DNA of 64,000 bases, taken from the NCBI RefSeq assembly GCF_005144585.1, contig NZ_SSMQ01000015.1:62001-126000 (forward strand), read 5' to 3'. This DNA comes from Polyangium fumosum. GTDB lineage: Bacteria; Myxococcota_A; Polyangia; Polyangiales; Polyangiaceae. The translations under genes and the position numbers were made by a program. Positions 50,496 through 60,685 of this stretch are shown in pieces (position 1 is the stretch's first letter; each line of letters begins with the position of its first letter). Below the pieces are notes generated by a model. It did not search any database. It saw nothing but the letters and a program-made list of their open reading frames with translations, and was not told the origin of the DNA.

Positions 50496-51230
50496 ATGCG
50501 CGAGGAAGGCACGAGCCCGCGAGCGTCCTCCATCCCGCGCGCGATCCTCGTCTTCGCCGTGGCCTGCGCGCTCCTCGCGCTCCTCCGGTTCGAAGGCATG
50601 GCGCTCGGCGGCGTGCTCGTCCGGCCGATCGCGCCGCTGCTCGATCCGCGCATGCACAGGCACGCCGGCTGGGTCCTCTCCCACGTGGTGTTGCTCTTTG
50701 CCGTGCCGCTCGTCCTCGCGTGGATCGGGCTCAAGGAGAAGCCAGAAAAACTCGGGCTCGGGATCGGGGATGCGCGGCGCTGGGGGAGGGTGACGCTCGG
50801 GCTCCTGCCCCTCGTGGTGATCAGCGCCGCGATCCTCTCCCGCGTGCCCGGGGTCGCCGCGCACTACCGAGCCCACACCGCGGGGATCTCCGGGATCGAA
50901 GGGTGGATCGGGTGGATCGGCATGTGGGGCGCCGCGTTCTTCGCCTGGGAGTTCTTCTTCCGGGGCCTGCTCGTCGTGGGCCTCGCGCAAGACCTCGGCG
51001 GGCCGGCCGCCGTCGCGCTGCACCTCGTGCCTTTCACCCTCGTCCACGTGGGCAAGCCCGCTCTGGAGGTCCTCCTGACCGTTCCGGGGGGTCTCGTTTT
51101 TGGCGCCCTCGCCTTCCGGGGTCGCTCGATGCTCGGGCCCTTCCTGCTTCACTGGGCGCTCGGCGCGAGCCTGGATCTGTTCGTCGCTCGAAGCGTATCC
51201 GCCCTTCCCTCGCTCGCCTCTGGCGGCTAA
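50496..51230 (+). CDS. CPBP-type intramembrane metalloprotease
   Basis: A 244-residue membrane protein with about seven helices. The CPBP/Abi (Rce1-like) motifs are visible near the end: WEFFFRGLLV in place of EExxxR, FTLVHVGKP with the metal-binding His, and LLHWALGASLD. The family cleaves prenylated or other membrane proteins and includes bacteriocin-immunity and abortive-infection proteins. The first acidic pair is changed from EE to WE, so activity is not assured. The Ser/Thr kinase gene starts 13 bases after its stop. Divergent from the Lgt-like gene by 24 bases. Confidence 0.75.
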   Translation: MREEGTSPRASSIPRAILVFAVACALLALLRFEGMALGGVLVRPIAPLLDPRMHRHAGWVLSHVVLLFAVPLVLAWIGLKEKPEKLGLGIGDARRWGRVTLGLLPLVVISAAILSRVPGVAAHYRAHTAGISGIEGWIGWIGMWGAAFFAWEFFFRGLLVVGLAQDLGGPAAVALHLVPFTLVHVGKPALEVLLTVPGGLVFGALAFRGRSMLGPFLLHWALGASLDLFVARSVSALPSLASGG

Positions 51231-51243
51231 AACCGTCGAACGC

Positions 51244-52665
51244 GTGCCCGAGCCCCAACCCTCCCAGCCCGATCTCGAGCTGCCCAGGATCATCGGGCGT
51301 TACGAGGTCTTACGCCTCGTCGGCGAAGGCGCGATGGGCCGCGTGCTCTGCGCCCACGATCCGGTGCTCGGTCGCGACGTCGCGGTGAAGCTCCTGCGCT
51401 CCGATCTGCTGATCCCGCGTGACGTGCGGGAGGGGCTGCTCGCCCGCATGCGGCACGAGGCCCGCGCCGCCGCGCGTGTCGCGCACCCGAACCTCGTGAC
51501 GCTGCACGACATGGGCGAGGACGGGCAGCTCGGGCTCTACCTCGTGTTCGAGTACGTCGAAGGCCCGACGCTCAAGCAACGCCTGAAGGCCGGCGTGATG
51601 CCAGCCGGCGAGGCCTCGCGGCTCGCGCGCGAGCTCGGCAGCGCGCTGACGTTCGCCCACGGCGAGGGCATCCTCCACCGCGACATCAAGCCCGAGAACA
51701 TCATCCTCTCGCGCACCGGCGGGAAGATCGCCGACTTCGGCATCGCCAAGATCCCCGACTCGACGCTCACGCACGCAGGCGGGCTCATGGGCACGCCCGC
51801 CTACAGCGCGCCCGAGACGTTCGGCGGGAAAAATTTCTCCCCGGCGAGTGATCAGTTCTCGCTCGCCGCGTCGCTGTACGAAGCGATCTGCGGCGAGCGC
51901 GCGTTCCCCGGCGACGACGCCGTCGAGGTCGCAGGGCGGATCGCTCGGGATCCGCCGAGCCGCTTCGCCGCGCGCCGCGGCCTGCCCGCCGCCGTGGACG
52001 ACGTCTTCGCCGTGGCGATGGCGAAGGCCCCGCACGATCGCTTCGAGAGCTGCGCGGCGTTCGGCGAGGCCCTCGCCGAGGCGCTCGCGCCCGCCGTGGA
52101 GCCGCCGCCGCCGCGCGCGACCGCGCCGAGCGCGCCGAGCCGCGCGACGGCCGCGTCCATCCACCACGAGGCGCCACACGTCGCAGCGGACGTGCTGCCG
52201 TCCGAGCGCAAGCGCGGGCAAGTGCTGCTCGGCATGGCCGTCGTCACGCTCACGGCCCTCTTGCTCGTGCGCCTGGCGCTCCACGACAAGGGCGAGGGCA
52301 CGAACGATCGCGCCCTGCCCTCGGCGAGCGCGTCGGCCGACGTCCTGCCGCCCGCCTCGGCGGACAAACCTCGCCCGATCGTGTCCACGCCGCGCACCTC
52401 GCGCCCGCGCCTCGGGCCGGCGAACTCCGCGAACGACGATCCGGACGACGATCCAAACGACGATCCTCCGGAGGCCGACGCGGGCCCGCCGATCCCGACG
52501 GACGCGGGCCTCGACGCGAGCGCGCCTGCGCCTTCCGGGTCGGCCGTACCCTCGGCATCGCCCACGAGCGTCCCGTCGGCGAGCCCCACGAGCGCGCCCT
52601 CCGCCCTTCCCTCTTCCCCGGCGTCGGCCCCCTCCCAGGCCGCACCCACGCCGGCCAAACCGTAG
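51244..52665 (+). CDS. Ser/Thr protein kinase with extracytoplasmic disordered tail
   Basis: A 473-residue Hanks-type kinase. The kinase domain (15-280) has VGEGAMGRVL, Lys49 in VAVKLL, HRDIKPEN with Asp147, DFG with Asp164 and GTPAYSAPE. A Pro/Ala juxtamembrane part is followed by one transmembrane helix (about 321-340, GMAVVTLTALLLVRLAL) and then 130 residues of low-complexity sequence (Asp/Pro repeats DDPNDDPP, then SASPTSVPSASP repeats) facing the periplasm. No folded sensor domain is seen. The GTG start lies just after the CPBP gene and fits the beginning of the conserved region. Confidence 0.92.
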   Translation: MPEPQPSQPDLELPRIIGRYEVLRLVGEGAMGRVLCAHDPVLGRDVAVKLLRSDLLIPRDVREGLLARMRHEARAAARVAHPNLVTLHDMGEDGQLGLYLVFEYVEGPTLKQRLKAGVMPAGEASRLARELGSALTFAHGEGILHRDIKPENIILSRTGGKIADFGIAKIPDSTLTHAGGLMGTPAYSAPETFGGKNFSPASDQFSLAASLYEAICGERAFPGDDAVEVAGRIARDPPSRFAARRGLPAAVDDVFAVAMAKAPHDRFESCAAFGEALAEALAPAVEPPPPRATAPSAPSRATAASIHHEAPHVAADVLPSERKRGQVLLGMAVVTLTALLLVRLALHDKGEGTNDRALPSASASADVLPPASADKPRPIVSTPRTSRPRLGPANSANDDPDDDPNDDPPEADAGPPIPTDAGLDASAPAPSGSAVPSASPTSVPSASPTSAPSALPSSPASAPSQAAPTPAKP

Positions 52666-52677
52666 AGGTCCTTCGCC

Positions 52678-53964
52678 ATGACCATGCGCCCACGCCGTTC
52701 TCTTGCTTCTCTCGCCCGAGCCGCCGCCGCCGCGGCTCTGCTCCTCGGCACGTCGAGCGCCGCCTACGCGGCGCAGTCGCTCACCGTGGGGAACACGGGC
52801 CAGCCGGCGACGTTGCCCGGCGACGTCACGAACGACTTCAACGTCCTGACCATCAAGAGCGGCGCCGTGCTGCGCGTGCTCGCGAAGGGCTCGGGGCCCT
52901 CGACGGGTCGCCTGCACATCCGCGCCAACCGCATCATCATCGAGTCCGACGCCTTGATCGACGCCACGGGTTCGGGTCACCCCGGCAAGGCGGGCCAGCC
53001 CGGCGAGGGCATGGGCGGTGGCCAGGTGAACGGCAACAGCGCGGGCGGCGGCGGCGCCTACTTCGGCGGCGGCGGCGACGGGACGACCCAGGCCCCCGCG
53101 TGCGGCGGACCCTTTGGCCTCGGCGGCTCGTCGTACGGCACCCCCGCGACGCTCGACCTCGGCAGCGCGGGCGGCTCGGGCAGCGCGACGCCCGGCATGG
53201 GCGCGAGCGGCGGCAACGGCGGCGGCGGCGTCTGGCTGCAAGCCGCGCGCATCGAGATCAACGGGACGATCGCGGCGAACGGCGCGAACGGCAACGTGCT
53301 CGCGAACATCGGCGCGGGCGGCGGCGCGGGCGGTCACGTGATCCTCGACGCGTACGTCATCGACTGGGGGACGAAGGCGCAGATCACGGCGAAGGGCGGC
53401 GCGGGCGGGATCGGCACGATCGGCGTCGGCGGCTCGGGCGGCGGCGGCATCGTGCGCATCCACGCGAGCACCGTCTCGGCGCCGCCGGTGGGCGTCATCG
53501 ACGTGAGCGGCGGACCGTCGCCGATGAACTGCTCCACGGGCGCGGGGGATCAGGGGACGAACGAGTTCGACGATCAGAACGTCGAGTGCTTCGACCTCGA
53601 CGGCGACGGCGCGCGCTCGGTCCTCTGCGGCGACACCGACTGCGACGACACCGACGCGGAGATCGCGCCGGGCCTGCCCGAGCTCTGCAACAACAAGGAC
53701 GACAACTGCGACGGGCAGATCGACGAGGGCGAGACGGACTGCGCGCAGGGCCTGATCTGCAAGGCGGGCAAGTGCGGCTCCGAGGTGAACCCCGACGCGG
53801 GCACGATCGACGGCGGCGTCGCGCCGCCGGCGCCCGAGACCGTCGAGTACCGCGGCGGCTGCTCGCTCGCGCCGACGGCCCAGGGAGGCTTCGCGCTCGC
53901 GGGCCTCGGGATCTCTGCTGCGCTCGCGGGGCTGCTCGCGCGAAGGGCGAAGAGGGCGCGATGA
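52678..53964 (+). CDS. Gly-rich MopE-like surface protein with MYXO-CTERM-like tail
   Basis: A 428-residue exported protein with a signal peptide (cleavage near AYAAQ). Residues 100-290 are extremely Gly-rich with repeats such as GGGGAYFGGGGDG and GAGGGAGGH, interrupted by beta-helix-like strands (LHIRANRIIIESDALIDATG). Around residues 300-350 lies a MopE/thrombospondin-type-3-like metal-binding motif (DLDGDGARS, CGDTDCDDTDAEIAPG, CNNKDDNCDGQIDEG). The C-terminal end has a Cys, a hydrophobic helix and an Arg-rich end (GGCSLAP...LLARRAKRAR), matching the MYXO-CTERM sorting pattern. The next lipoprotein gene overlaps its stop by ATGA. Confidence 0.8.
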   Translation: MTMRPRRSLASLARAAAAAALLLGTSSAAYAAQSLTVGNTGQPATLPGDVTNDFNVLTIKSGAVLRVLAKGSGPSTGRLHIRANRIIIESDALIDATGSGHPGKAGQPGEGMGGGQVNGNSAGGGGAYFGGGGDGTTQAPACGGPFGLGGSSYGTPATLDLGSAGGSGSATPGMGASGGNGGGGVWLQAARIEINGTIAANGANGNVLANIGAGGGAGGHVILDAYVIDWGTKAQITAKGGAGGIGTIGVGGSGGGGIVRIHASTVSAPPVGVIDVSGGPSPMNCSTGAGDQGTNEFDDQNVECFDLDGDGARSVLCGDTDCDDTDAEIAPGLPELCNNKDDNCDGQIDEGETDCAQGLICKAGKCGSEVNPDAGTIDGGVAPPAPETVEYRGGCSLAPTAQGGFALAGLGISAALAGLLARRAKRAR

Positions 53965-54452
53965 GACCCGAAGCGAGGCGCGGGACGCGCAAGGCGAGCT
54001 GGCTTTTGTTCTCCGTGGCCCTCGCGGCCGCCCTGCCCTACGGCTGCGGCTCCGAGGAAGAGGGCCCGCTCTTCCCCAGCGCGAGCGGCACCGGGGGTGA
54101 GGGCGGCACAGGGGGCAGCGGCGGCGCGGGCGGTGAAGGCGGCCAGGGCGGCGAAGGCGGCCAGGGCGGCACGGGCGGCGGCGCGGCGTGTGATCCGGGC
54201 ACGGGCGCGACCGCGTGCGACACCTGCGTCTACGACCAGTGCTGCGCGGCGGCGGTCGTGTGCGACGAAGGGACGCCCTGCGACGCGTTGTGGACCTGCG
54301 CGCGTTCGGCCGGGTGTCTCTCCCCCACGGAGGCGGACTTCGACGGTTGCGCCGTCAAGGCCTGTCCCAAGGAGGCGACGACCGAGGCCGTCTCCGACCT
54401 CGAATCCCTGGCCGGCTGCATCCGGACGAGTTGCGGGGAGACGTGCGGATGA
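53961..54452 (+). CDS. Gly-rich, Cys-rich lipoprotein
   Basis: A 163-residue lipoprotein with lipobox PYGC after the signal peptide. A GGEGG/GGQGG repeat linker of about 35 residues leads to a C-terminal domain of about 90 residues with twelve Cys, including DTCVYDQCCAA, CARSAGCLS, VKACPKE and RTSCGETC. Such small Cys-knot-like domains are common at the surface of myxobacteria. It is translationally coupled by ATGA to the MYXO-CTERM protein, so the two surface proteins may form a pair. Confidence 0.7.
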   Translation: MRPEARRGTRKASWLLFSVALAAALPYGCGSEEEGPLFPSASGTGGEGGTGGSGGAGGEGGQGGEGGQGGTGGGAACDPGTGATACDTCVYDQCCAAAVVCDEGTPCDALWTCARSAGCLSPTEADFDGCAVKACPKEATTEAVSDLESLAGCIRTSCGETCG

Positions 54453-54531
54453 TGCAGACGGGAAAGCCGGGACTTGACAGAATCACGCCCGCGGAGGACA
54501 CGCACACGGGCCGGGAGGCTGCGATCACCTC

Positions 54532-55508
<977 letters not shown>

Positions 55509-55512
<4 letters not shown>

Positions 55513-56495
55513 GCGTCATGCGCTACAGGGAGGCGGTTCGCGCCGCCATGATCGAGGAAATGGAGCGCGACGAGCGCGTCTACCTCATCGGCGAGGAAGT
55601 CGGCGCATACCAGGGCGCGTACAAGGTGAGCGAGGGCATGCTCGAGCGCTTCGGCCCGAAGCGCGTGATCGACGCCCCGATCACGGAGAGCGGCTTCACG
55701 GGCATCTCGATCGGCGCGGCGATGGTCGGGCTGCGGCCGATCGTCGAGTACATGACGTGGAACTTCTCGGCCGTCGCGTTTGATCAGATCCTGAACAACG
55801 CGGCGAAGATCCGGCAGATGTCGGGCGGCCAGCTCCACGTGCCCATCGTGCTGCGCGCGCCGAACGGCTCGGCGCGGCAGGTGGGCTCGCAGCACTCGCA
55901 CGCGATGGAGCATTTTTACGCGCACGTGCCCGGGCTCAAGGTGCTCGCGCCCGCGACGCCCGCCGACGCGAAGGGGCTGCTCAAGGCGGCGATCCGTGAC
56001 GACGATCCGGTGCTCTTCATGGAGAGCGAGACGCTCTACAACGTGAAGGGCGAGGTGCCGGACGATCCGGACGTCGTCGTGCCGATGGGCCAGGCGCGGA
56101 TCGCGCGCGAGGGCAAGGACGTCTCGATCATCGCGTACGGTCGCCCCGTGCACCTCGCGCTCGAAGCGGCGGCGCAGCTCGAAAAGGAGGGCATCGACGC
56201 GGAGGTCGTGGACCTCCGGTCGTTGCGCCCGCTCGACGAGCAGGCGCTCGTGCGGACGGTGCAGAAGACGCACCGCGCGGTGCTCACGTACGAGGGCTGG
56301 CCGTACGGCGGTGTGGGCGGCGAGATCGTCGACCGCATCCAGCGCCTCGCCTTCGACGAGCTCGACGCGCCGATTCTGCGCGTCACGTTCCGCGACGTAC
56401 CCATGCCGTACAACGCGAAGCTCGAGCAGTATGTCCTGCCGCAACCGGATCGGATCGCCGACGCGGTCCGCGAGGTGCTGTACCGGAAGGGCTGA
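55509..56495 (+). CDS. pdhB: Pyruvate dehydrogenase E1 component beta subunit
   Basis: A 328-residue beta subunit. It begins with YREAVRAAMIEEMERDERVYLIGEEVG, where the Glu of GEEVG contacts the ThDP aminopyrimidine. TESGFTGISIGAAMVGLRPI, the ion-binding region AAKIRQMSGGQL and QHSHAMEHFYAHVPGLKV (with the active-site His) are conserved. The C-terminal domain (VVDLRSLRPLDEQALVRTVQKTHRAVLTYEG) binds E2. Translational coupling to pdhA keeps the alpha2beta2 stoichiometry. Confidence 0.95.
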
Positions 56496-56522
56496 ACGTC
56501 ACACGCCGATCGGAGACGTCAC

Positions 56523-57884
56523 ATGGCCAAGGTTCTCGATATGCCGAAGCTGTCCCCCACGATGGAGGAGGGACAGATCAGCGTCTGGCACAAGAAGGAA
56601 GGGGATACGATCGGCGTCGACGATCTGCTCGCCGAGGTGGAGACCGACAAGGCGACGATGGAGTATCGGTCCTTCGACAAGGGCACGATCCTCAAGATCC
56701 TGACGCCCGAAGGCAGCGTCGTGCGCCTCGGACAACCCGTGGCGATCATCGGCGCGCCGGGCGAGGACATCGCCGCCCTCGTCGCGAAGGCGGGCGGCGG
56801 CGAAGCGCCGGCCGCGGCGCCGGCCCCGAAGGCCGAGGCCGCGCCCGCGCCTGCGCCCGCCCCCGCAGCCGCTCCCGCTCCCGCTCCCGCAGCCGCTCCT
56901 GCGCCCGCGGCTGCTCCCGCGCCCGCGCCCGCTCCCGCGCCCGCAGCCGCTCCCGCTCCCGCGGGTGAGCCTGGCCGGGTCAAGGCCTCGCCGTACGTCC
57001 GCAAGCTCGCCCGGGAGCGGGACCTGAGCCTCACGGGCGTCACGGGCTCGGGCCCCGGCGGCCGGATCGTCGCGCGGGACCTCGACACGCTCCCGAAGGC
57101 CGCGCCCGCGCCGGCACAGGCCCCCGCGGCCGCGCCCGCCCCGGCGCCCGTGGCCGCCGCGCCGGGCGAGCTCGCCGCGCCCGAGGTGCGTCCGCTCAGC
57201 ATGATGCGCAAGGCCATCGCGCGGAGGCTCGTCGAGTCGAAGCAGACGGTCCCGCATTTCTATCTGACGATCGACGTCGACGCGGATCCGTTGAACGCGC
57301 TGCGCGAGCAGATCAACGCGGAGCTCGCCGCCGCGGCCGAGCCCGGCAAGGACGCGACGAAGATCTCCCTCAACGATCTCATCGTCAAGGCCTGCGCCAT
57401 TGCCTTGCGCCGCGTCCCCGAGTGCAACGCGCAATATACGCCCGACGCCATTCTCGTGCACCGCCGCGTCGACATCTCGGTCGCCGTCGCCGTGTCGGAG
57501 GGCCTCGTCACGCCCGTCGTGCGCGACGCCGACAAGAAGAGCATCACCACCATCGGCGCGGAGATCCGCGATCTCGCGGGCCGCGCGAAGGGAAAGAAGC
57601 TCAAGCCGGAGGAAATGGCGAACGGCACGTTCTCCATCTCGAACCTCGGCATGTACGGGATCGACGAGTTCTCCGCGGTCATCAACCCGCCGGAGGGCGC
57701 GATCCTGGCCGTCGGTCAGGTGCGGCGCGAGCCCGTCGTGAAGGGCGACGCCGTGGTCCCCGGTCGCCGCCTCGCGATGACGCTCTCCTGCGATCACCGC
57801 GTCATCGACGGCGCCATCGGCGCGACGTTCCTGAAGGCGCTGCGGGCGCTGCTCGAGCGCCCGATGCAGATCCTCGTCTCCTGA
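56523..57884 (+). CDS. pdhC: Dihydrolipoamide acetyltransferase (E2)
   Basis: A 453-residue E2 core protein. One lipoyl domain (1-80) with the lipoylated Lys43 in EVETDKATM. A long Ala/Pro linker (about 95-155) gives the swinging arm. The peripheral-subunit-binding domain follows (KASPYVRKLARERDLSLTGVTG, then GPGGRIVARDL), a second Ala/Pro linker, and the catalytic acyltransferase domain (about 220-453) with His425 and Asp429 in CDHRVIDGA. The start lies 27 bases after pdhB. No lpd/E3 gene follows; the operon ends with a hairpin. A single lipoyl domain is like the Gram-positive and mitochondrial forms. Confidence 0.95.
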   Translation: MAKVLDMPKLSPTMEEGQISVWHKKEGDTIGVDDLLAEVETDKATMEYRSFDKGTILKILTPEGSVVRLGQPVAIIGAPGEDIAALVAKAGGGEAPAAAPAPKAEAAPAPAPAPAAAPAPAPAAAPAPAAAPAPAPAPAPAAAPAPAGEPGRVKASPYVRKLARERDLSLTGVTGSGPGGRIVARDLDTLPKAAPAPAQAPAAAPAPAPVAAAPGELAAPEVRPLSMMRKAIARRLVESKQTVPHFYLTIDVDADPLNALREQINAELAAAAEPGKDATKISLNDLIVKACAIALRRVPECNAQYTPDAILVHRRVDISVAVAVSEGLVTPVVRDADKKSITTIGAEIRDLAGRAKGKKLKPEEMANGTFSISNLGMYGIDEFSAVINPPEGAILAVGQVRREPVVKGDAVVPGRRLAMTLSCDHRVIDGAIGATFLKALRALLERPMQILVS

Positions 57885-57892
57885 CGACGAAA

Positions 57893-57922
57893 AGGGTGCG
57901 CCCCCGTCGCGGGGCGCACCCT
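57893..57922. terminator. Hairpin terminator after pdhC
   Basis: AGGGTGCGCCCC (57893-57904), loop CGTCGC, GGGGCGCACCCT (57911-57922): a perfect 12-bp GC-rich stem between convergent pdhC and the vWA-like lipoprotein gene. A short A run lies on the left and no T run on the right, so it is best placed to stop minus-strand transcripts, while still acting as a barrier for plus-strand ones. Confidence 0.6.
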
Positions 57923-57935
57923 CGCACCTATCCCC

Positions 57936-59876
57936 TCACGGGCTCTTCGGGCAGTTGCGGCGCGTGAGCCACTCGACCACGGACCGCACCATCGGCCGAT
58001 AACCGTACGACGGCGACGCGGGGTCGTCGAGGTTCACCGGACAAACCGAGCCGACGACCGCCTGATCGCCGAGCGCCTGGAGCAACGCGAGCGGCCGGAG
58101 GCTCGGGTACGCCTTCGCGCGGACCTGGAGCGTGGGCGCATTGCCGTTCGCGGGATCGGGCTCGCAGAGCGGGTTGTCGTTGGACGGCGTGCGGCAATCG
58201 CAGGCCGTGAGGCTCGGGTCCGTGCAGTCGCGCGCCTCGCCCGGCGGGAGCGGCAGGATGCACGCGTACTGGAGGTCGTCGTTGGGGATGGTCCACTCGT
58301 GCCCGTTGATCGGGTTCGCGTTCGGGCTCGCCGCGTCGACGAGGAGGTCGCCGGTGATCGGGTTCGTGCCGACGCGCTTCTCGACCGACTCGATCATGAG
58401 CGGATCGAGCGGCTTGAACTTGAAGTTCGTCAAGCTGCTGCCGAGGATGACGTCCCAGGTCGAGAAGTTGGTCCCGCCGATCGGCGCCGCGAGCTCGGTC
58501 GCGGACTTGAAGCCCTTCGAAGCGTCGGTCATGTCTCGCGCCACGTCCTGCCAGGGCACGCCCACGAGGCCGGTGACGAGGACCTTCGCGGGCCCGCGGA
58601 TGTCCGTGAGGTCGTCGGTCGGGTCGAGGTCGGAGAAGAGCGGGTTCGGCACGAGATCACCGACGCGGTTCGGGATCATGTGCTGGGTGAAGGCCTGCGT
58701 GTACCGGTCGATCGGATAGAGGAAATCGATGCCGAAGCGGTTCTTTTGATTCCAGCAGCGCAGGTTGATGTCGTCCTCCTCGGCGTCGTAGAGCGCTATC
58801 TTGCCGTCCGGGGTCTGGCACGAGGGATCGGGCGCGCACGCCCCCGGATCCTGGCCACACGATTTGCAGCACGGATCGTCCGGGTAGAGCACGCATTCTT
58901 GACGCGCGCGCGGCATCCGCACGTTGCTCGCGCCGACGCGGAGCTGGTTCACGTAATAGAACTGTCCGTACTCCTTCGTCGAGCAATCGTTCTCGTCGGT
59001 CAACAGGAGCACGGTGACGAGCGAGTCCGGCCGCAAAAACTCCGCGCGTTGCTGCAAAAGCGCCGTGTCGATGCCCTCCGGCGTCGCCCGGTTGTTCACG
59101 ATCGAGATGCTCTCGTACGGCTCCGGATCCACGAGGAAGCGGTAGATGCTCTCGAGCTGCGACTCGTAGCCGCAGCCGATCTGCCCGACGCCGACGACCA
59201 TCTCGCGCAGCGCGGGCACGAGGCCGCCGCCCATCCCGTCGTCGACCACGGCCTCGCCCGGCGGCTGGAGCTGCTGCTCGGGATCCCAGGCGAGGAATCC
59301 CTTGTTCACGTAGGTCGGCACCTGCGCCGTGCCGCACGCATTCGTGCGCGCGAGCAGGTGCGCCTTGTCGTTGTTCGTCAGGTTCGGGTTTGGCGCGCAC
59401 TCCGTGCTGTTCGTGTCCACGTTGGGGCACGAATCCGAGCCGTGGCCGCCGATGCTGGAGCTGATGACGCCGACGTGGATGTCGGTCATCGGCGCGAAGG
59501 CGCGGAACGTGCCGGCGGGACACGCCTCGGTCGGCGCGCTCGGCTGCTGGGAGGCCGCCACGCCCGCCTCGTCGATGCACGGCGGATTCACGACGCCCTG
59601 CACGATGTCCGGGATCGCGCGGGCCAGGATGTTCTGCTTGTCGGCCATGCTCCGCGAATTGTCGATCGCGAAGAGCAGGTCGAGCCGCTCGGCCGCGATG
59701 CAGCCCACGGGGCCGCCGCCCACGCCGCCGCTGCCGCCGTTGCCGGCTCCGCCCACGCCGCCGCCCGCGCCACCCGTGCCGCCCGTGCCGCCGCCCGTCA
59801 CCTGATCAGGACACCCGACGAGCGCGAGGAGCGCCACCAGACCAAATCCGAAGACCGTCCCGCGTCGACCGTTCAT
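57936..59876 (-). CDS. Large lipoprotein with vWA-like domain
   Basis: A 646-residue lipoprotein with lipobox LVGC and a Gly-rich repeat linker (GGTGGAGGG). From residue 60 a von Willebrand A-like fold follows: LDLLFAIDNSRSM gives a DxSxS MIDAS-type metal site, and LVTVLLLTDENDCS the later strand with Asp. Many Cys are present, especially CVLYPDDPCCKSCGQ and CILPL/CTDPSLTACDCR, so extracellular disulfides are likely. Similar large vWA-like lipoproteins occur in many copies in myxobacteria; the binding partner is unknown. It stands convergent with the pdh operon. Confidence 0.78.
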   Translation of the reverse strand: MNGRRGTVFGFGLVALLALVGCPDQVTGGGTGGTGGAGGGVGGAGNGGSGGVGGGPVGCIAAERLDLLFAIDNSRSMADKQNILARAIPDIVQGVVNPPCIDEAGVAASQQPSAPTEACPAGTFRAFAPMTDIHVGVISSSIGGHGSDSCPNVDTNSTECAPNPNLTNNDKAHLLARTNACGTAQVPTYVNKGFLAWDPEQQLQPPGEAVVDDGMGGGLVPALREMVVGVGQIGCGYESQLESIYRFLVDPEPYESISIVNNRATPEGIDTALLQQRAEFLRPDSLVTVLLLTDENDCSTKEYGQFYYVNQLRVGASNVRMPRARQECVLYPDDPCCKSCGQDPGACAPDPSCQTPDGKIALYDAEEDDINLRCWNQKNRFGIDFLYPIDRYTQAFTQHMIPNRVGDLVPNPLFSDLDPTDDLTDIRGPAKVLVTGLVGVPWQDVARDMTDASKGFKSATELAAPIGGTNFSTWDVILGSSLTNFKFKPLDPLMIESVEKRVGTNPITGDLLVDAASPNANPINGHEWTIPNDDLQYACILPLPPGEARDCTDPSLTACDCRTPSNDNPLCEPDPANGNAPTLQVRAKAYPSLRPLALLQALGDQAVVGSVCPVNLDDPASPSYGYRPMVRSVVEWLTRRNCPKSP

Positions 59877-59934
59877 GTCATGCCTCCCTGCAAGGATAAG
59901 GACCCTGCGAGGAGACCCGGCTCCAAAGCGAGCG

Positions 59935-60573
59935 TCAAGGGGCCCGCAACAAATCGCGCGCGCCGTCGGCGACGAATTGCACGGCGATCGCGGCGAGGAT
60001 GAGGCCCATCACGCGCTCCAGGATCGCCACGCCGCTCTTCCCGAGGACACGTTGCACGAGCGAGGCGGCGCGCAGGATGTAATAGGCCGCGACAAACGTG
60101 ATCGTGACGGCGAGGAGGACGGGCACGGCGAAGAGGAGGCTCCGCCCGTTGCCCTGGGACATGAGCACCATCACGCTGGCGATGGAGCCCGGGCCAGCGA
60201 GCAGGGGCATGGCGAGGGGCACGAGGGCCACGTCTTCCTTGCGGGCGCTCTCCTCGGTCTCCTCCGGCGAGGTGCGGGTCCCCGCGCGCTTGGCGCGCAG
60301 CATGTCGAGCGCGGTGAGCATGAGCAGGAGCCCGCCCGCCACGCGGAAGGCGCCGAGGCTGATGCCGAAGATCTTGAAAATGACGCCGCCGAAGATCGCG
60401 AACGTCATCAGGATCAAGTACCCCGTGACGCAGGCGCGGCGCGCCATCTGCCGGATCTTATCGGGCGGATCGTTCGACGTGATGGCGAGGAAAATCGGCA
60501 CGACGCCGATCGGGTCGACCACGAAGAACACCGCCGAAAGGGCGACGAAGAAAAACGTCACGAGCTCGGTCAA
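59935..60573 (-). CDS. MarC family integral membrane protein
   Basis: A 212-residue protein with six transmembrane helices of the MarC (UPF0056) family. Typical parts are FFFVALSAVFFVVDPIGVVPIFLAIT, GGLLLMLTALDM, VPLAMPLLAGPGSIASVMVL and the last helix ending IAVQFVADGARDLL. Once thought to concern multiple antibiotic resistance in E. coli, the family now has no agreed transport substrate. The start is a TTG with GGGGA about nine bases upstream; an ATG at 60630 would add a non-conserved extension. A basic cytoplasmic loop of about 30 residues lies in the middle. It is divergent from queD. Confidence 0.82.
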   Translation of the reverse strand: MTELVTFFFVALSAVFFVVDPIGVVPIFLAITSNDPPDKIRQMARRACVTGYLILMTFAIFGGVIFKIFGISLGAFRVAGGLLLMLTALDMLRAKRAGTRTSPEETEESARKEDVALVPLAMPLLAGPGSIASVMVLMSQGNGRSLLFAVPVLLAVTITFVAAYYILRAASLVQRVLGKSGVAILERVMGLILAAIAVQFVADGARDLLRAP

Positions 60574-60685
60574 GGCCGCATCCCCGGATGCGCTCGCTAT
60601 AGCCCGGAACGGGCGAGACGCCAGGCACATCGGTCCCGCGAGGCGGGTTGACGTGGGGCGGACGCCGCGGTATCTCGCCTTCCGC

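Noticed and set aside
54474-54479. TTGACA upstream of pdhA as promoter
   Set aside because: No acceptable -10 element at 16-18 bases; kept only as a remark in the pdhA entry.
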